DNA from: Segetibacter sp.
GTDB taxonomy: Bacteria; Bacteroidota; Bacteroidia; Chitinophagales; Chitinophagaceae
Reading direction: 5' to 3'
Length of the DNA stretch: 52,466 bases
Assembly (NCBI RefSeq): GCF_025963695.1
Contig: NZ_JAOQAH010000086.1
Location: forward strand, 1 to 52,466
Every line of letters begins with the position of its first letter. Positions within the stretch are counted from its first letter, which is position 1. The position numbers and the translations under genes are program-made. Under the pieces are notes generated by a model that was not told the origin of the DNA, ran no database searches, and worked only from the letters and a program-made list of their open reading frames with translations. Below are positions 27,125-36,854 of the stretch, in pieces.

Positions 27125-28594
27125 ATGCGTAAGCTTTTCAGCATAGCTATTGCTATTTCTTTTCTCATTTCAGCCTGTACTAAAATCGAATCTACAACTA
27201 TAGGAAGCGGGTTAATTCCACCAGTAGACGGGGTTACTACTTTAGATACTACTCTTGATGTTTTTACTAATAATTATATTGATCCATTAGGAGACGCTAC
27301 TAAAGTTTACAAAACTGATGATCATGTTATTGGCGTCATAAATAATGATCCCTTGTTTGGTGAGACACGAGCCACAGCTTTTTTTGAATTAAAGCCTACA
27401 ACCTACCCGTTTTCTCTTCCAAATACACCTACAATAACGGCGGACTCAGCCGTTCTGATTTTAAGTTATAAAGGTGTGTTTGGCGATCCACAGATACCTC
27501 AAAACTGGGAGGTGCGCGAGCTTACAGAGTCTTTAAGAGGGGATACGATATTTAATGTAAATAAATCCTTTGCCACGGGTAATTTATTAGGTAGCAAATC
27601 TATAAACATTCCGGGTTTGAAAGACTCCGTAAATTACGGATTTGAAAACGCCAGTAATCAAATCAGAATCAAGCTTTCACAATCGTTCGCTGACAGGCTG
27701 ATTAAGCAGTATGACTCAACAACTACTACCGGTGCATATGCAAAAGACTCTCTTTTTCGGGAGAATTTTAAAGGTTTTGCTGTTATGCCTGCAACACGTA
27801 GTCCGGGTAACGCCTTGATACGTATAAACCTATCAGATACCAACACTAAGCTTGCTTTGTTTTATAAGTTTCAGAATACTACAGCAGCGAAAAAAGATAC
27901 TGCGGTTAGTTATTTTAGGTTCAGTAACGGTTCAGGTATTCCTGTCTCTGGAAACGCTAACTACATTGCGCGTGACAGAAATAATTCTCAAATGAATGCC
28001 TATTTTATCAATACTGTTAGGAACGACTCTCTGGTATTTATTCAAACGGCGCCAGGAACTTTTGCAACGGTAAAAATTCCCGGACTACGAGGACTTCCGA
28101 ATATTTTAGTTCATCGCGCAGAGCTACTAGCATTTCAAGCGCCCGATGTTTCAAAGTTAGATCTGGTATTAACACCTCCACGTTACTTGTTACTTAGTAG
28201 TTATGATAGTACTAAAAAAGTGCAGACGAACTTGCCTAATGATTTTGTTGTGTCTGGAGGAACTCCTAATATTTCCACATCCGGCGGTTTTATGATGGAG
28301 AAAGAAGTTTCGGGTTATGGGATTGTGAAGGCTTATAATTTCGACGTCAGCAGGTATGTACAGGGTATTGTCTCCAGAAAAGATAGTAGCCTGACCTTGA
28401 GGTTGTCTGCTCCCAGTAATGACTCCCTGCAATACACTCCCCCATATCCTCAACCCAATGCCGTTTCAACCTTTTATATTACTCCCACTGTAGCCAATAA
28501 CACTGGTGAGGGAAGGGTTCGTCTTGGAGGCGGAGGAATGACAAAGCAAAATCAATTGAGAATGCGCTTGAGGATTGTCTATTCCAAAATATAA
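27125..28594 (+). CDS. DUF4270 lipoprotein
   Basis: 489-residue lipoprotein with a clear signal and lipobox LISAC (lipidated Cys near residue 18), followed by the DUF4270 region of Bacteroidota. Shared features are IGSGLIPPVDGVTTLDT near the start, alternating strand-rich sequence and the end GEGRVRLGGG with short basic residues. The domain is presumed to be outer-membrane associated. It follows the starch-synthase gene after 32 bp and precedes metK, the same order as in many relatives. No enzymatic motif is seen. Confidence 0.82.
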   Translation: MRKLFSIAIAISFLISACTKIESTTIGSGLIPPVDGVTTLDTTLDVFTNNYIDPLGDATKVYKTDDHVIGVINNDPLFGETRATAFFELKPTTYPFSLPNTPTITADSAVLILSYKGVFGDPQIPQNWEVRELTESLRGDTIFNVNKSFATGNLLGSKSINIPGLKDSVNYGFENASNQIRIKLSQSFADRLIKQYDSTTTTGAYAKDSLFRENFKGFAVMPATRSPGNALIRINLSDTNTKLALFYKFQNTTAAKKDTAVSYFRFSNGSGIPVSGNANYIARDRNNSQMNAYFINTVRNDSLVFIQTAPGTFATVKIPGLRGLPNILVHRAELLAFQAPDVSKLDLVLTPPRYLLLSSYDSTKKVQTNLPNDFVVSGGTPNISTSGGFMMEKEVSGYGIVKAYNFDVSRYVQGIVSRKDSSLTLRLSAPSNDSLQYTPPYPQPNAVSTFYITPTVANNTGEGRVRLGGGGMTKQNQLRMRLRIVYSKI

Positions 28595-28613
28595 GCAGAA
28601 GGTTGCGAAGCCT

Positions 28614-28621
28614 TATCTTTG
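28614..28621 (+). promoter_or_regulatory. likely -7 promoter box of metK
   Basis: TATCTTTG, identical to the yajQ -7 box, 29 nt before the metK ATG and inside the 56-bp gap after the DUF4270 gene. There is no matching TTG about 19-20 nt upstream, so strength is uncertain. Confidence 0.45.
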
Positions 28622-28650
28622 CGACCATTTTTAAAAATATTCAATCAACT

Positions 28651-29904
28651 ATGCCTTATTTATTTACCTCGGAAAGTGTTTCTGAAGGACATCCTGATAA
28701 AGTAGCTGACCAAATCAGTGATGCATTAATCGATAATTTTCTCGCTTTCGACCCACAAAGTAAAGTAGCATGCGAAACTTTAGTTACCACAGGACAGGTT
28801 ATTCTTGCGGGTGAAGTTAAAAGTAAAGCTTACCTCGATGTTCAGGAAATTGCACGCGGCGTTATCCGTAAAATTGGATACACCAAGAGTGAGTACATGT
28901 TTGAGGCAAACAGTTGCGGTGTTCTTTCTGCAATTCACGAGCAGTCATCAGATATTAACCAGGGTGTTGACAGACAAGTTAAAGAAGAGCAGGGAGCGGG
29001 TGACCAGGGGATGATGTTCGGCTACGCTACTAATGAAACAGAGTCTTATATGCCTTTGGCTCTTGACCTCGCACACAAGCTTCTGTTAGAGTTGGCTGTT
29101 TTGAGAAGAGAAAACGATATTATTAGTTATCTCAGGCCTGATGCTAAAAGCCAGGTTACTTTAGAGTACGACGATAATAATCAACCTGTAAGAATAGACG
29201 CAATTGTTATCTCTACTCAACACGACGATTTTGGACATGAAGACACAATGCTTGCGAAGATTAAGAGCGATATTATTAATATTCTAATTCCAAGGGTAAA
29301 AAGTAAATACCAGAAATATAACCACCTGTTTACTGACGAGATAAAATATCACATCAACCCCACCGGTAAATTTGTTATTGGAGGACCGCATGGAGACACA
29401 GGGTTAACAGGACGTAAAATAATTGTAGATACGTACGGGGGTAAAGGTGCACACGGTGGCGGCGCTTTCAGTGGAAAAGATCCTTCTAAAGTTGACCGCA
29501 GTGCCGCTTACGCCACTCGCCATATTGCTAAAAACCTTGTTGCTGCAGGACTTTGTAGCGAAGTATTGGTTCAGGTATCTTATGCAATTGGGGTTGCACA
29601 ACCAACCAGTATTTATGTAAATACTTATGGTACAGCGAAAGTTGGTATGTCGGACGGAGAGATTGCTAAGCTTGTTGAAGGGATTTTCGATATGCGTCCT
29701 TACTTCATAGAGCAACGCCTGAAATTGAGATCACCCATCTATAGCGAAACAGCGGCTTATGGTCACATGGGTCGTGAACCTGAAGTGAAAACAAAACAAT
29801 TTGTAACACCCGCAGGTGAAGTAAAAACAGTAGAAGTCGAATTGTTTACATGGGAGAAGTTGGATTATGTAGATAAAGTAAAAGAAACGTTTAAACTACA
29901 ATAG
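28651..29904 (+). CDS. metK: S-adenosylmethionine synthetase
   Basis: 417 residues, close to the family size. It makes S-adenosylmethionine from methionine and ATP. The ATG at 28651 is chosen because the conserved start PYLFTSESVSEGHPDKVADQ begins there; an upstream TTG would add 16 residues without homology. Other motifs: GAGDQGMMFGYA (about 113-124), GGPHGDTGLTGRKIIVDTYG (about 248-267) and the P-loop-like GGGAFSGKDPSKVDRSAAY (about 270-288). A terminator follows. Confidence 0.97.
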   Translation: MPYLFTSESVSEGHPDKVADQISDALIDNFLAFDPQSKVACETLVTTGQVILAGEVKSKAYLDVQEIARGVIRKIGYTKSEYMFEANSCGVLSAIHEQSSDINQGVDRQVKEEQGAGDQGMMFGYATNETESYMPLALDLAHKLLLELAVLRRENDIISYLRPDAKSQVTLEYDDNNQPVRIDAIVISTQHDDFGHEDTMLAKIKSDIINILIPRVKSKYQKYNHLFTDEIKYHINPTGKFVIGGPHGDTGLTGRKIIVDTYGGKGAHGGGAFSGKDPSKVDRSAAYATRHIAKNLVAAGLCSEVLVQVSYAIGVAQPTSIYVNTYGTAKVGMSDGEIAKLVEGIFDMRPYFIEQRLKLRSPIYSETAAYGHMGREPEVKTKQFVTPAGEVKTVEVELFTWEKLDYVDKVKETFKLQ

Positions 29905-29920
29905 TTTACCCTTATAATAT

Positions 29921-29957
29921 TAAAACCTCTGTTCGTTAGAATGGAGGTTTTTTTTGT
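29921..29957 (+). terminator. rho-independent terminator of metK
   Basis: AAAACCTC (29922-29929) pairs with GAGGTTTT (29944-29951), followed by a T-run. The loop is 14 nt. Confidence 0.8.
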
Positions 29958-30268
29958 TACCAGCAGTATATCAACATTTAAAATTGTTTCGACGCTCCAT
30001 TCGGCTTTTGAATGGCAATTAGCCATTCCAACCTTTTTCCTGTAAAATCTCTTTAAACTCTAAAATCTTATCGTGGCTGGGCGACTGGTTTTGTGCAATA
30101 AAGAAATTCAGTTGAAGTGAGTGACACAACGATGTTGATAATAGTACAAAAGCTGGTGCAAAAATCTACCTTCTTCTATCCAAACTTCCTGGCACACTTA
30201 CTAACCACTCTAATCAAAGTCTCCTAATTCTTAACTGCTTTATTCAATTTAGTCTTTACTTTGCCGTT
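29958..30268. other. gene-free stretch with repeat copy I
   Basis: 311 bp between metK and rlmB. It holds a 7-bp hairpin (GAATGGC 30010-30016 with GCCATTC 30022-30028) and copy I of the dispersed repeat. No gene is apparent. Confidence 0.5.
30111..30168 (+). repeat. dispersed two-box repeat, copy I
   Basis: Box 1 GTTGAAGTGAGTGACACAAC (30111-30130), spacer 30131-30152, box 2 (G)CTGGTGCAAAAATC from 30152/30153. It is upstream of rlmB and in the same orientation. Confidence 0.8.
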
Positions 30269-31045
30269 ATGAATTTTCGAAACCAGCAACAGAAGGCAAG
30301 GCCAAAAAAGAATACATTAATCGTAGGCCGAAGTAAAGTAATTGAAGCTTTACAGCAAGGCAAACAGTTAGAAAGAATTTACTTAGTTAGTACCATACAT
30401 GGAGACGTAATAGACGAGATTAAGAGATTGGCGACAGATAATCAGATACCGGTCAATAAAGTGCCGGTCGAGAAGCTGAATGGCTTTAACGTGAGCAATC
30501 ATGAAGGTTGTATAGCTGTTATTTCGAAAGTGCAATACCAGGATTTGCAGCAAGTTATTTCTTATGTGGTGGATAAGGGCGAGGCTCCTTTGTTTCTGAT
30601 GTTAGACGGAATAACCGATGTGAGAAATATTGGCGCAATTGCAAGAACTGCGCTGTGTTGCGGTGTTCATGCTATCATTATTCCCGAAAAAGGAGTGGGA
30701 GCTTTAAACGAAGATGCAATAGCAACATCAGCTGGCGCTCTTGAGAAAGTAGCCATTTGCCGTGTCAGTAGTTTAATGAAGGCCGTTGACGAACTACACA
30801 TGAACGGAATAAAGGTTTTTGCGAGTGACATGACTGCCGAGAAAAATCTGTTTGACGTGCAACTGCATGAGCCTGCGGCAATAGTTATGGGAAGCGAGGA
30901 TAAAGGAATTTATCCGGCTTTAATGAAGGTTTGCGATGAACCATTTAAAATACCGATGAAGGGAAATTTTGAATCGCTAAACGTGTCTGTTGCGGCGGGG
31001 ATGATTTTATATGAAGCATTGAAGCAGCGGATGCAAGGGAAGTAG
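30269..31045 (+). CDS. rlmB: 23S rRNA 2'-O-methyltransferase of the TrmH/SpoU family
   Basis: 258-residue SPOUT methyltransferase. The N-terminal RNA-binding substrate domain (about 15-90; IVGRSKVIEALQQGKQLERI) is followed by the SpoU domain with the three family motifs: MLDGITDVRNIGAIARTALC (110-130), PAAIVMGSEDKGI (about 206-218) and LNVSVAAGMILYEALKQ (about 236-252). The closest assignment is RlmB, which methylates G2251 of 23S rRNA; other TrmH-like paralogues are possible. It is downstream of a dispersed repeat copy. Confidence 0.9.
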   Translation: MNFRNQQQKARPKKNTLIVGRSKVIEALQQGKQLERIYLVSTIHGDVIDEIKRLATDNQIPVNKVPVEKLNGFNVSNHEGCIAVISKVQYQDLQQVISYVVDKGEAPLFLMLDGITDVRNIGAIARTALCCGVHAIIIPEKGVGALNEDAIATSAGALEKVAICRVSSLMKAVDELHMNGIKVFASDMTAEKNLFDVQLHEPAAIVMGSEDKGIYPALMKVCDEPFKIPMKGNFESLNVSVAAGMILYEALKQRMQGK

Positions 31046-31112
31046 GAAGTTGAACGAAGTTTGGCGTTTAAAGTTGGTTGTGGCAGATGGCTGAACCTGG
31101 CAACAAAACTTG

Positions 31113-32144
31113 CTAAAAATGAATCAAATGAAACGCGAACTTTCCTTTTGAATTGTATTCTAGTGAAGGTGCAGGAAACTTAAAAGCATTTAAAGCCCCT
31201 AGTGCTAGTTTCAGAAATTTGCTTTTAGTTTTAATTTTTGTCAAGTCTATATCGGGCGAGATGTAATACTGCCTGTACCGGGCTATATCGCTTCGATTGA
31301 AAGTTATGTTACCTGCATTGTCCCTTGCAACATTACTTAGTGCGCCAAACATTCCATCTGCGCCATAACCAAAAGCTACACCTAACCAGGAAGGCAAATT
31401 TGTGGTGGGCATAAAAGATTTTAGGTTAGCGCTGAGCCAATAAGTCTGACCGTTATAGTCCTTTATAAATTGCTGACTAAAACCATTGCCATAGAGAGTA
31501 TTAGCGCGCATGTTTAAATCAGGAGAAGTGTAGTCTTTTTTATGAAAAGAAAACTTGAACTTGAGGCGTTGTTCATTCCACCTCAACTCCTGGCCGATTA
31601 ACAATCCTATTCCAAAAAAATTGGAACCCATATCGCCCCAGCTCCATCCCCACTCAGCACTAAAGCCGTCCATTGTTTCAATTATCGATTGATAGGCGAG
31701 CGCACTCAGGCCACCGATCCAGGCGCTTTTTCTTCGCGACATTCCCGCCCAGCGCCACATCTCCATGCTGCCATAGCCTTCAATATAGGCGCTGTAAGCG
31801 TGCCCCACTTTATCAACCTGCTTCCATTCGTTGTTGTCGTTAAAAAAGTGAAAGTTGCTCTGCGGATAGTTTTTATACCAGTCAGAATACAGTCCAATTG
31901 TTGTCGCTCCATATCCAATAATATTTGCAGCAGCAACTAGTTTCACTCTTTTTTTGTTGAGAATAGAAATAGACGTATCGCGTAGGGTCTTGTAGTTTTG
32001 GAAAATAACGGGAGAATTCGTTTCAGATAAAGCAAGGGCGGTATCAATTGGAAACGTCTGAGCTGAAACATAAACGGGTAACAACGAAATAAGAAAGAGA
32101 TATACTTGTGTGATTTGTCTTCGATTTGCCAACCTCATCTTCAT
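31113..32144 (-). CDS. DUF2279 (YfiM-like) exported protein
   Basis: 343 residues with a signal peptide (about 1-28, ending VSAQ). The central part has the DUF2279 signature: DKVGHAYSAYIEGYG (about 109-123), then GLSALAYQSIIETMDGFSAEWGWSWGD (core DGFSAEWGWSWGD) and NFFGIGLLIGQE. Several hydrophobic stretches suggest association with the outer or inner membrane. Function unknown. It converges with rlmB and diverges from the phosphosugar mutase gene. Confidence 0.83.
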   Translation of the reverse strand: MKMRLANRRQITQVYLFLISLLPVYVSAQTFPIDTALALSETNSPVIFQNYKTLRDTSISILNKKRVKLVAAANIIGYGATTIGLYSDWYKNYPQSNFHFFNDNNEWKQVDKVGHAYSAYIEGYGSMEMWRWAGMSRRKSAWIGGLSALAYQSIIETMDGFSAEWGWSWGDMGSNFFGIGLLIGQELRWNEQRLKFKFSFHKKDYTSPDLNMRANTLYGNGFSQQFIKDYNGQTYWLSANLKSFMPTTNLPSWLGVAFGYGADGMFGALSNVARDNAGNITFNRSDIARYRQYYISPDIDLTKIKTKSKFLKLALGALNAFKFPAPSLEYNSKGKFAFHLIHF

Positions 32145-32322
32145 GTGTCAAACGTACGGGATAAAAATATATAACACTTTATTTTTGAACGCTTTGATCA
32201 GTAATTTTTTCTTAAACTTGCGTTCTCAATTCGCTGCGTACTAACGAAGTTTGATTAATATTTGAAAGTTTCTTTTGTCAAACGATAACTTGCAATTTTA
32301 ATTGTCTCATCATTATACAGCA

Positions 32323-32382
32323 GTTGAAAGAAGCGTCGCAACGAGGGTAAACCAGGGTTATGAAGCTGGTATCATAATTATG
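32323..32382 (+). repeat. dispersed two-box repeat, copy K
   Basis: Box 1 GTTGAAAGAAGCGTCGCAAC (32323-32342), 22-nt spacer (32343-32364), box 2 GCTGGTATCATAATTATG from 32365. The heptamer here is GCGTCGC, which keeps the dyad. ACCAG in the spacer can pair with CTGGT in box 2. It is upstream of the phosphosugar mutase gene, in the same orientation. Confidence 0.7.
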
Positions 32383-32406
32383 TACTTTCACTAAAAGTTT
32401 AAAAAT

Positions 32407-34134
32407 ATGGATGCTGCAATTTTAGAAAAAGCAAATGCTTGGTTGAATGGAAATTATGATCAGGCAACTAAAGACGAAGTCAGGCAATTGCAGGAGACTT
32501 CTCCCGAAGAACTTGCTGAGTCATTTTATCGAAGCCTTGAGTTTGGAACGGGAGGGCTGCGCGGAATAATGGGAGTAGGTACAAACCGGATGAATAAATA
32601 TACGGTAGGTATGGCAACCCAGGGGTTTGCAAACTATTTGAAGAAAGTGTACGGAACTGCAGAAATAAAGGTTGCAATTGCACACGATTGCCGGAACAAC
32701 AGCCGTTTTTTTGCGGAAACTACCGCTAATGTTTTTGCAGCAAATGGCATAAAAGTATACCTTTTTGAAGCACTGAGGCCCACACCTGAACTTTCATATA
32801 CTATTCGGCATCTTAGCTGTCAGGCAGGTGTTGTGTTAACAGCTTCACACAATCCGAAAGAGTATAACGGTTACAAAGCATATTGGAATGACGGAGGACA
32901 GCTGGTGCCACCACATGATAAAAATGTGATTACAGAAGTGGACGCGATAACAAGTGTGGATGAAGTGCTGTTTACCGGTGGAGAAGAAAACATCTCGATA
33001 CTCGGCAAGGGAATGGACGAGGCCTTTATTGATATGGTAAAAAGCCTTAGTATTTACCCGGAGGTGATAGAGAAGCAAAAAGACCTTAAAATTGTTTATA
33101 CCCCTATACATGGTACCGGCATTACACTGATGCCTCAAGTATTAGAACGCTTTGGGTTCACCAACGTCACCATCGTCGATGAACAGGCAACTCCTGATGG
33201 AAATTTTCCAACGGTTGTTTATCCCAATCCCGAAGAAAGTGAGGCCATGAGCATTGGCCTGAAAAAAGCAAAAGAAATTGATGCAGACATTTTATTAGGT
33301 ACCGACCCGGACAGCGATAGGGTAGGGATTGCGATAAAAAATACCAAAGGTGAATGGGTTTTAATGAATGGAAACCAGACAGCCGTTCTTGCGTTTAATT
33401 ACATGATTGAGGCAAGAAAAGTGAAGGGTATTGCACAACGAAATGATATGGTTATTAAAACCATTGTCACCACAAACCTGATTGATGATATTGCGGCTGC
33501 CAGTGGTGTTACGTGTTATAATGTGCTTACTGGCTTTAAATGGATAGCTGAATTGATTACGGAAAAGTTGGGTAAGGAAAATTATATTATTGGTGGGGAA
33601 GAAAGTTACGGCTTAATGATAGGAGATAAGATACGTGATAAGGATGCCATTTCTGCTGTGGCAATACTTTGTGAAATGGCGGCATATCAAAAGAACCAGG
33701 GACAGAGTTTGTTTGAGAAATTGATCGATCTATATGTTCAGTATGGATATTACAAGGAAGGGCTTATTTCGATAACTAAGAAAGGAATGCGTGGAGCTGA
33801 AGAAATTGCAGAGATGATGCAAGGATTTCGGGACAATCCTCCTGCTACGATTAATGGCTCTCCTGTAGTGCAGTTGTTGGATTATGAAACCCAGGTTGGC
33901 AAGAACCTGCAGGGTGGAAGCGTGTGGGATATAGAGTTGCCAAAGAGCAACGTGCTGCAGTTTATTTTGGAAGATGGCTCTAAGATCTCTGCGAGACCAA
34001 GTGGTACAGAACCTAAGATTAAGTTTTACTTCAGTGTAAAAACAAGTCTTGAAAGTGCGGACAAATTTGATGAAACAGAAAAGCAAATGGAGGATAAAAT
34101 AAAAGCAATTATTAGTGATATGAAGCTGAAATAA
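32407..34134 (+). CDS. phosphosugar mutase (phosphoglucomutase/phosphomannomutase)
   Basis: 575-residue alpha-D-phosphohexomutase. It has the four expected domains: an early substrate region TGGLRGIMGVGTNRMNKYT, the phosphoserine loop TASHNPKEYNGYKAYW (Ser near residue 145), the metal-binding loop GTDPDSDRVG (about 298-307), the sugar-binding GGEESYGLMIGD (about 398-409) and the phosphate-binding RPSGTEPKIKFY (about 530-541). It interconverts hexose 1- and 6-phosphates, which supplies glucose 1-phosphate for UDP-glucose. It is preceded by a dispersed repeat and followed by a terminator. Confidence 0.95.
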   Translation: MDAAILEKANAWLNGNYDQATKDEVRQLQETSPEELAESFYRSLEFGTGGLRGIMGVGTNRMNKYTVGMATQGFANYLKKVYGTAEIKVAIAHDCRNNSRFFAETTANVFAANGIKVYLFEALRPTPELSYTIRHLSCQAGVVLTASHNPKEYNGYKAYWNDGGQLVPPHDKNVITEVDAITSVDEVLFTGGEENISILGKGMDEAFIDMVKSLSIYPEVIEKQKDLKIVYTPIHGTGITLMPQVLERFGFTNVTIVDEQATPDGNFPTVVYPNPEESEAMSIGLKKAKEIDADILLGTDPDSDRVGIAIKNTKGEWVLMNGNQTAVLAFNYMIEARKVKGIAQRNDMVIKTIVTTNLIDDIAAASGVTCYNVLTGFKWIAELITEKLGKENYIIGGEESYGLMIGDKIRDKDAISAVAILCEMAAYQKNQGQSLFEKLIDLYVQYGYYKEGLISITKKGMRGAEEIAEMMQGFRDNPPATINGSPVVQLLDYETQVGKNLQGGSVWDIELPKSNVLQFILEDGSKISARPSGTEPKIKFYFSVKTSLESADKFDETEKQMEDKIKAIISDMKLK

Positions 34135-34159
34135 TTTAAGTTTTTATATAGACTAAGGA

Positions 34160-34189
34160 AGGCCGTCTGCTAAAAGGCGGCTTTTTTTA
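34160..34189 (+). terminator. rho-independent terminator of the phosphosugar mutase gene
   Basis: GCCGTCT (34162-34168) pairs with AGGCGGC (34175-34181) with one G-T pair, followed by seven T residues. Confidence 0.85.
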
Positions 34190-34945
34190 TGATTTCAATT
34201 TTTTAAAACATAAGCTTTCATTAATCCTGGTATCGATAAGTTGTAAGGGAATTGGGCAGCAGCAAGTGGGATTGCACACGCTTACACCGTGCCCACGCTA
34301 ACCTAAATAAGTTACTCCGAAAATTTTTTTGTCAGCCGCCCCAAATGAAAGCCGGAAGTAAATAAGGAGATTCACTTTTATCCACTTTAGCTTATGTTGA
34401 GTGGCATGTGAGAAGATACCCGCGTACTTAACTAAAGCCTTTACGCATGTCGGTATTACGCAGGCACAAATAATAATCGCACTTCGATGAAAGATACTGC
34501 ATGACTTAACTAATGACTGTTTTAATAAAATGACTGCCGGCCGGTTAATAATAACCGCTTGCCATTTGCATGCAGCAATCTTCGCATAAAATTTTACTGG
34601 CAAATAACAGCAGGTTAAAGAGCGTAACAATATGTACTTAGTGAAACAGTGGAACGCTTACGTTGGGGATAAGGATATTCCGTTTTCCTTTTTTTAGAAT
34701 TATAGTTGCAATTATTTAAAGTATTTACCAATTTTATTCCTTAACAAAATAAACATTCCCTTATCAATAATATTATCCTTACAGTATTTAGCTCATAAAC
34801 AGCTAAAAAGCTGAATAATGAAAGGAAAGTAAAAGAGTGCGACGCAACGGGGTTTAAAGTAGTTACACAGCTGAATTTTAAAAAAAGAGAAAAATTCTTC
34901 TGAGGACCAAAGTGCAAGTTTGTCTTATTAGTCAATTAAAGATTT
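34190..34945. other. 756-bp gene-free stretch with repeat copy G
   Basis: The longest gap in the window. It contains copy G of the dispersed repeat (34829-34888). Frames on both strands (for example 34298-34630, minus) have compositions unlike protein and no recognisable motifs. It may include a decayed gene, but I cannot name one. Confidence 0.5.
34829..34888 (+). repeat. dispersed two-box repeat, copy G
   Basis: Box 1 GTAAAAGAGTGCGACGCAAC (34829-34848), 22-nt spacer (34849-34870), weak box 2 (G)CTGAATTTTAAAAAAAG from 34870/34871. It is upstream of the lipoprotein gene, in the same orientation. Confidence 0.75.
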
Positions 34946-35776
34946 ATGTTTAGAATAATACACCTATCAATACTTGTTGTTTTTGTTCTTTTTGTTGGCT
35001 GTGTTCCATTAACAGAGGTACATAATTATGCAACTTCTTCTGTAGAAGCCCTTGATAAGGTAAATAGCGTTGATTATACATATAGAGATTACTGTCAGCA
35101 GAATTGTGAGCTGCAACAGATGAGGATAGGTGAACTCGACCCGAACTTTAACTGCAACTGTGTAGAGGCAGCATCAAACGCAGATGAAGCGATGCGGAAA
35201 ATAAACAGTACGATTAAAGCTTACCTGGAAGCGGTAGCACAGTTAAGCAATAACAAGGAGTTTACCTATGATGTCTCTGGTTTAACCTCGGCCCTTCAAA
35301 ACAGCACCCTTCTAAAACTAAGCGACAAGCAAGTTTCAGTTTCTACAAAAGCGGGAAACTTCATTGCTACCGCGGCCACCACTTTTTATCGAAAAAAGAA
35401 ATTGAAGAAATATTTAATCGAGGCGGACACTATTTTTCAGCAACTGACTGAAACCTATATTTATCTTATAGACAATAGGCTTCGTGCTCAACTTCAATCT
35501 CAATACGATGCTCGCCTTCCTAACATTAAACAGGCTTTGGACAATGCCGGCGACAAGGGATTGAAACAAATATTTGTAAAGCAATACCTCGATCAAAAGG
35601 CTTACTACAATAAACACAATTCCCTGATTGATACCTATGTTGCCTTACTAAAGTTGGTACAAAAGGGGTATCACGAATTATACATACATCGGTATAATTT
35701 AAAGGATGTAAATACAAGAGCGCTATTGCTGCGATATACGAAAGAGCTACAGTATTTAGCGTCGACTTTGCAATAA
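34946..35776 (+). CDS. helical lipoprotein of unknown function
   Basis: 276-residue protein with a signal and lipobox LFVGC (lipidated Cys near residue 19). The mature part is almost entirely helical in composition, with a cysteine cluster in the first 75 residues (YCQQNC and NCNC) and later long amphipathic stretches (KKYLIEADTIFQQLTETYIY). I recognise no family. It is 28 bp upstream of a second unknown gene and likely in the same operon. Envelope location follows from the lipobox. Confidence 0.72.
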   Translation: MFRIIHLSILVVFVLFVGCVPLTEVHNYATSSVEALDKVNSVDYTYRDYCQQNCELQQMRIGELDPNFNCNCVEAASNADEAMRKINSTIKAYLEAVAQLSNNKEFTYDVSGLTSALQNSTLLKLSDKQVSVSTKAGNFIATAATTFYRKKKLKKYLIEADTIFQQLTETYIYLIDNRLRAQLQSQYDARLPNIKQALDNAGDKGLKQIFVKQYLDQKAYYNKHNSLIDTYVALLKLVQKGYHELYIHRYNLKDVNTRALLLRYTKELQYLASTLQ

Positions 35777-35804
35777 CCGGAGAATAAATAAAAATGAAAC
35801 AAAA

Positions 35805-36194
35805 ATGAACCCCGATACTCAACAGGTATTCCAGCTGTCCGACTACTTTGGCAGCCTCGCGAAGTTTATTGGAGAATATATTGACTTTAATAAGGGGAAT
35901 ATGAGTGCTATGGAAAGAAACCAGTTATACGATACCGAGATAGACCTGGCACAAATGGCAGGCGAGATAAATATGATTGGTGTTGATCTTGTTTTTAATG
36001 ACGTAGAGGAAACGCTCGCTCAACTTGAAATAATAACGGAAGGAGTAAAATTGGCGGTAAAAAAGGCACTAGCTGTGCAGCATGCTATAAATATTGCTTC
36101 CGGATTAGTGAAGATAGGAACGGCAATTATATCAAAGGATCCTAGAGCCATTGTGCAGAGCACCATTAATTTGGGGAAAAGCCTAAAGTTATAA
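35805..36194 (+). CDS. small helical protein of unknown function
   Basis: 129 residues without a signal peptide. The first 60 residues are acidic and helical. The last 50 are hydrophobic-amphipathic with the pattern AVKKALAVQHAINIASGLVKIG, possibly membrane-associated. It follows the helical lipoprotein gene after 28 bp. No family is recognised; the pairing suggests that the two proteins act together. Confidence 0.65.
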   Translation: MNPDTQQVFQLSDYFGSLAKFIGEYIDFNKGNMSAMERNQLYDTEIDLAQMAGEINMIGVDLVFNDVEETLAQLEIITEGVKLAVKKALAVQHAINIASGLVKIGTAIISKDPRAIVQSTINLGKSLKL

Positions 36195-36261
36195 AGCAAG
36201 GTGCTGAAAGAAATACGTGTTTAGTTCGAGTGAAAAGTGAAAGAGGAAAAGTTGTAAAATG

Positions 36262-36573
36262 CTAAGTTGACTTTTCTTTTTTTTTAAAATTAATGCTACT
36301 ATCGGTGCATCCCGCTATATCGTTTGCAAATTTAACTATTGGCATTCCTAAGACTTCTCCTGCATAATCAACTGGTAGTTCTCTTAGTGTGTAAGTTTTT
36401 ATACTTCTTTTAAATTTACCTTCGAGACTGGTTTTTGCCTCTACAAAAAAATTACCGATCTGAAAAAGTTGATAGTTTGACTCATGATCTATCTTTTCAG
36501 AAATCTTTTTTGCATCAAAAATCATCTGCACCTTTAGTCGGTCTTCTAATTTTTTGAAATCATCAACGGTCAT
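36262..36573 (-). CDS. small protein of unknown function
   Basis: 103 residues, soluble, with an acidic-basic N-terminal helix (TVDDFKKLEDRLKVQMIF), the segment YQLFQIGNFFVEAKTS and KTYTLRELPVDYAGEVL. A purine-rich AAAAGGGG lies about 6 nt before the ATG, a plausible ribosome-binding site. The composition is protein-like and the frame has good codon use. I cannot assign a family. It converges with the preceding unknown pair. Confidence 0.6.
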   Translation of the reverse strand: MTVDDFKKLEDRLKVQMIFDAKKISEKIDHESNYQLFQIGNFFVEAKTSLEGKFKRSIKTYTLRELPVDYAGEVLGMPIVKFANDIAGCTDSSINFKKKEKST

Positions 36574-36854
36574 ACTTACCCCTTTTTATATGGTAAGGAA
36601 GAATAGTGCCATTCTTACTCCTATTCTATTTTTCCAAATACTTACAAAGAAGTGGGGAAATAAGTTTACGAAAGAAATATTATAATTATTAAAAGTCCTC
36701 ATAAAACATATTTATTATTAATAATATTAATGTTCTTTATTTCATCGAAATGCTGGTGTAAACAATTTCCTGACGTGTCCACAGAAAAATTACTAATGTA
36801 TTTTGCGGCATTATGTGGAACGATAATAGCAATTTGACTTAAAAATTATTAAAG

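Noticed and set aside
34530..34555. GCCGGTTAATAATAACC resembling box 2 of the dispersed repeat
   Set aside because: No box 1 at the required distance upstream; sequence there does not align.
34298..34630. 110-codon frame on the minus strand
   Set aside because: The predicted protein has many Cys and Ile residues and no pattern of a known family; it lies in a gap and reads as a chance frame.
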